A stretch of DNA of 64,000 nt from Roseiarcus sp963820095 (GTDB lineage Bacteria > Pseudomonadota > Alphaproteobacteria > Rhizobiales > Beijerinckiaceae). Under the pieces are notes generated by a model. It saw only the letters and a program-made list of their open reading frames with translations, was not told the DNA's origin and did not search any database. A program made the position numbers and the translations under genes. Shown piece after piece: positions 62,243-64,000 of this stretch. How positions within the stretch are numbered: position 1 is the stretch's first letter; every line of letters starts with the position of its first letter. The stretch covers positions 1 through 64,000 of the forward strand of contig CAWFZA010000040.1 in assembly GCA_963820095.1 (NCBI GenBank), read 5' to 3'.

Positions 62243-62861
62243 TTGGAATTAGCGCTTGCTCGCCTAAAAAGTAATCTCGGCCAACTCCGCGGCCCGGTCC
62301 AAAACTCAACTCGGGAAATGTTGCGACGGAAGGTCGCCGGGCGGGTGAAAGCGGCGCATTTGCGCTATTGCCTCGGCGCGGCCCTGTCGCTCGCTCTGGT
62401 CGGCATCGCTGTCAACGCGCTTCTCTTGCAGCGCGAGCGTCATCCCGCTCCGTTATTCGGGTTCTCGCTGCCGAAACCTTCATCCGCCGTTCCAGCGCCA
62501 GCTCCCCCTCCCCCTCAAAAGCCCGCCAACGCGGAAAACAGCGCGCCGCCAGCGCAGGCGTCAGCGGCTCTTCCACCGACGCGGCCGGCCGAACTCGGCC
62601 CCGAGCGCTCCGCCGGCATCCGATCCGATTGCGGAACTATTGGCTGGGGAAACCCACGGTGACGGGTCGCATTTGATTCTCGCCGCGCAAACCGCCTTGG
62701 CCAAGCTCGGCTACCCGGTCAAACCAGACGGGAAAGAAGGGGCGGTCACTGAGCAGGCGTTGCGAGAGTTCGAGCGGACTCACGGCCTGCCTTCCGGCAC
62801 CGAAATCACCGAACGACTTGTCAAGCAGCTGACCGCGGCGGCGCGCGCAGGGGAACACTAA
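62243..62861 (+). CDS. Membrane-anchored protein with peptidoglycan-binding domain (one frameshift as given)
   Basis: About 205 residues: a basic N-terminal coil (LARLKSNLGQLRGPVQNSTR), one helix YCLGAALSLALVGIAVNALL, a long Ala/Pro-rich periplasmic linker, then a PG_binding_1 domain (LILAAQTALAKLGYPVKPDG, VTEQALREFERTHGLPSG). The frames meet in a C-run at about 62599-62602 (GLAP-linker to APPASDPIAELLAGE). TTG 62243 has AGGAG 7 bases upstream. Probably tethers an envelope complex or pilus to the cell wall. Followed after five bases by the DUF1491-like gene. Confidence 0.75.
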
Positions 62862-62866
62862 CCTCG

Positions 62867-63214
62867 GTGCGCTTGCGCTCCGACATCTGGGTCGCGGCGT
62901 ATTTGCGTCGGTGCGGAGTGGAAGGGGTGAGCGCCGTTCTTCGGCGCCGCGGGGCTGCCGAGGCCGGGGCCATCTTTGTCAAGGTCGATCACTTGAACGG
63001 AAGCGCGACGCTCTATGGACCTGCGCCGCAATCCGTCGCGGCTGAGGCGCCGCGCGGGGTCGACAGAATGTTCGCTCGCACGCATGCGGGACCCTTCATC
63101 AATGCCGACCAAGCAGAGGACCGGCTCAAGCGGGAAATCGCCTTCGATCCTGATCTTTGGATTGTTGAAGTCGAGGGCGGCGCGGATGGGGCGTGGCTCG
63201 ATCTCGCGCCCTAG
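62867..63214 (+). CDS. DUF1491-family protein
   Basis: A 115-residue cytoplasmic protein: LRSDIWVAAYLRRCGVEGVS, RRRGAAEAGAIFVKVDHLNG, LYGPAPQSVA, DRLKREIAFDPDLWIVEVEG. This matches DUF1491, a conserved alphaproteobacterial family of unknown function. GTG 62867 starts five bases after the envelope-protein stop, so they are co-transcribed. Confidence 0.88.
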   Translation: MRLRSDIWVAAYLRRCGVEGVSAVLRRRGAAEAGAIFVKVDHLNGSATLYGPAPQSVAAEAPRGVDRMFARTHAGPFINADQAEDRLKREIAFDPDLWIVEVEGGADGAWLDLAP

Positions 63215-63483
63215 CCGGCGCGGCTCGAACTCGGCGGTTCTGGCGGCGAATAGGGCGCGAAGCCCCGAATCTCGACCCGGGTTAACATTTGTTTCAATTG
63301 AGTTCCGGTTTGGCTTCGTTCCACCGGATGGCGGCTTAACCAATTGCTTAGCCTCCACATCGACCCCGGTCGAAGATCGTTCAAATTAACGACGTCTAAA
63401 TCGGGCGGCCCTACCCTGGGTCCCATCGGCGGCCCCAAAAAGAAGGCTTCCGCCGAATCGGGTTTCGGAGCGGGAGCAAAGAC

Positions 63484-63648
63484 GTGTTCAAATCGATGAA
63501 GACCTTTGCCGCCGACGAATCCGGCGTCACTGCGATCGAGTATGCCTTGATCGCCTCGCTCATCGCCGTCTTCATCATCACAGCGGTTGAGACGGTCGGC
63601 GCCAAGGTCGGCACGGTGTTCGACGAAGTCGGCGCCACCCTCAAGTAG
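63484..63648 (+). CDS. Flp/Fap-type tad pilin
   Basis: A 54-residue pilin, too short for many gene finders. GTG 63484 has GGGAG at good distance; ATG 63496 does not. The leader MFKSMKTFAADESG is followed by VTAIEYALIASLIAVFIITA: prepilin cleavage after Gly14 leaves Glu at +5, the class IVb rule, then a hydrophobic helix and the tail EVGATLK. It forms the adhesive tad pilus. The cpaA peptidase gene follows. Confidence 0.9.
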   Translation: MFKSMKTFAADESGVTAIEYALIASLIAVFIITAVETVGAKVGTVFDEVGATLK

Positions 63649-63734
63649 CGCGAAGGATTGGCCTTGGCTACCTGTAGTCAAGGAGGACACTCTAGGCGGG
63701 GTCTGGACCCGCGTTCCTGGCGGTTCATAGAAAA

Positions 63735-64000
63735 ATGGCTTCGACCTTCCTCCATCTTTTGGCTTTCGCCTTCTTTCCCACCGTGATGGCGCTATCGGCG
63801 TCCATGGACCTATTGACCTTTACGATCCCCAATCGGCTTTGCCTCACTCTGGCGGTTGGATATCTGATCCTCGCGGTGATGCTTGGGGTTCCGGCCGTCG
63901 ATATTCTTCTCAATATTTCGTGCGGCCTCGCGATCCTGGTCATGACTTTCGTCATGTTCAATCTGGGCGTGATCGGCGGCGGCGACGCCAAGCTGGCGGC
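63735..64000 (+). CDS. cpaA: Prepilin peptidase CpaA (TadV), 5' part
   Basis: Open from ATG 63735 to the window end, 88 codons so far. It reads LHLLAFAFFPTVMALSASMD then LLTFTIPNRLCLTL, with the first catalytic Asp (Asp25) in the SMDLLTFTIPN motif, two hydrophobic helices, and the second Asp in IGGGDAKLAA near the end. This is the A24-type prepilin peptidase that processes the Flp pilin encoded just upstream. The rest of the tad locus should continue beyond the window. Confidence 0.92.
   Translation, partial: MASTFLHLLAFAFFPTVMALSASMDLLTFTIPNRLCLTLAVGYLILAVMLGVPAVDILLNISCGLAILVMTFVMFNLGVIGGGDAKLA

Noticed and set aside
1..64000. CRISPR arrays, tRNA or rRNA genes, prophage
   Set aside because: No regularly spaced direct repeats, no tRNA T-loop pattern, no rRNA and no phage structural or integrase genes were seen by eye. 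A tRNA search program would be needed to exclude a missed tRNA.

Overview
The window reads as chromosome from a high-GC alphaproteobacterium, most likely order Hyphomicrobiales (Rhizobiales). The evidence is: the ybeY-region housekeeping block in its usual alphaproteobacterial order (tsaB-rimI-miaB-phoH-ybeY-corC type), a choXWV choline transporter, a fused CysN/CysC, a tad-type pilin with CpaA, a PEP-CTERM signal of the PEPSTWAMMLLGFAGLG type, and interspersed repeats of the kind common in that order. I could not place it to genus. I saw no rRNA, tRNA, CRISPR array or replication origin.

Layout. 0-5.3 kb: sulfate activation (cysD end, cysNC with a repeat block between them), a glutathione S-transferase, and a Cys/Pro-rich protein with a propeller-like C-terminal part. 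5.3-13.3 kb: aerobic benzoate degradation through benzoyl-CoA epoxidation (boxB, boxA, boxC, regulator boxR, and a divergent benzoate-CoA ligase). 13.4-17.1 kb: orphan antitoxin, Tat-exported L,D-transpeptidase, and 2-keto-3-deoxygalactonate kinase plus aldolase. 17.2-23.7 kb: a sugar-uptake locus (LacI regulator and SIS-domain isomerase on one strand; binding protein, ATPase and two permeases on the other) in which every gene is broken by several one-base frame changes. 23.6-28 kb: DoxX-like protein, D-Ala-D-Ala ligase and a MASE1 histidine kinase with a FixJ-like regulator. 28.1-40.2 kb: choline/betaine metabolism (choline dehydrogenase, MttB-family methyltransferase, DMGDH/GcvT-type dehydrogenase, saccharopine-dehydrogenase-like protein, choXWV), with a VapBC-type module inside it and metA downstream of choV. 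40.4-46.8 kb: argB and the housekeeping block. 47.1-50.3 kb: a three-enzyme operon divergent from a CGNR zinc-finger regulator, with duplicated inverted repeats between them. 50.3-53.7 kb: a pyridine nucleotide-disulfide oxidoreductase and a MOSC-reductase-ferredoxin fusion. 53.9-61.2 kb: accessory region with exported small proteins, a lower-GC YHS-domain gene, a LuxR regulator, an IS5-type remnant, class I fumarase, a PEP-CTERM remnant and an IS110 remnant. 61.4-64 kb: sufE, an envelope protein with a peptidoglycan-binding domain, a DUF1491-like gene, and the start of a tad pilus locus (flp pilin, cpaA).

Reading-frame quality matters here. I reconstructed about 29 single-base frame changes between 17.2 and 24.4 kb, nearly all one extra base, against about 14 in the other 57 kb. 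Reading frames resume and catalytic motifs stay intact, so most are probably sequence errors and not gene decay. Genes affected are marked; those with two or more breaks are typed pseudogene because that is what the sequence shows, not because I think all are dead. Positions of breaks are estimates, since a shift cannot be located more finely than the stretch where both frames are open.
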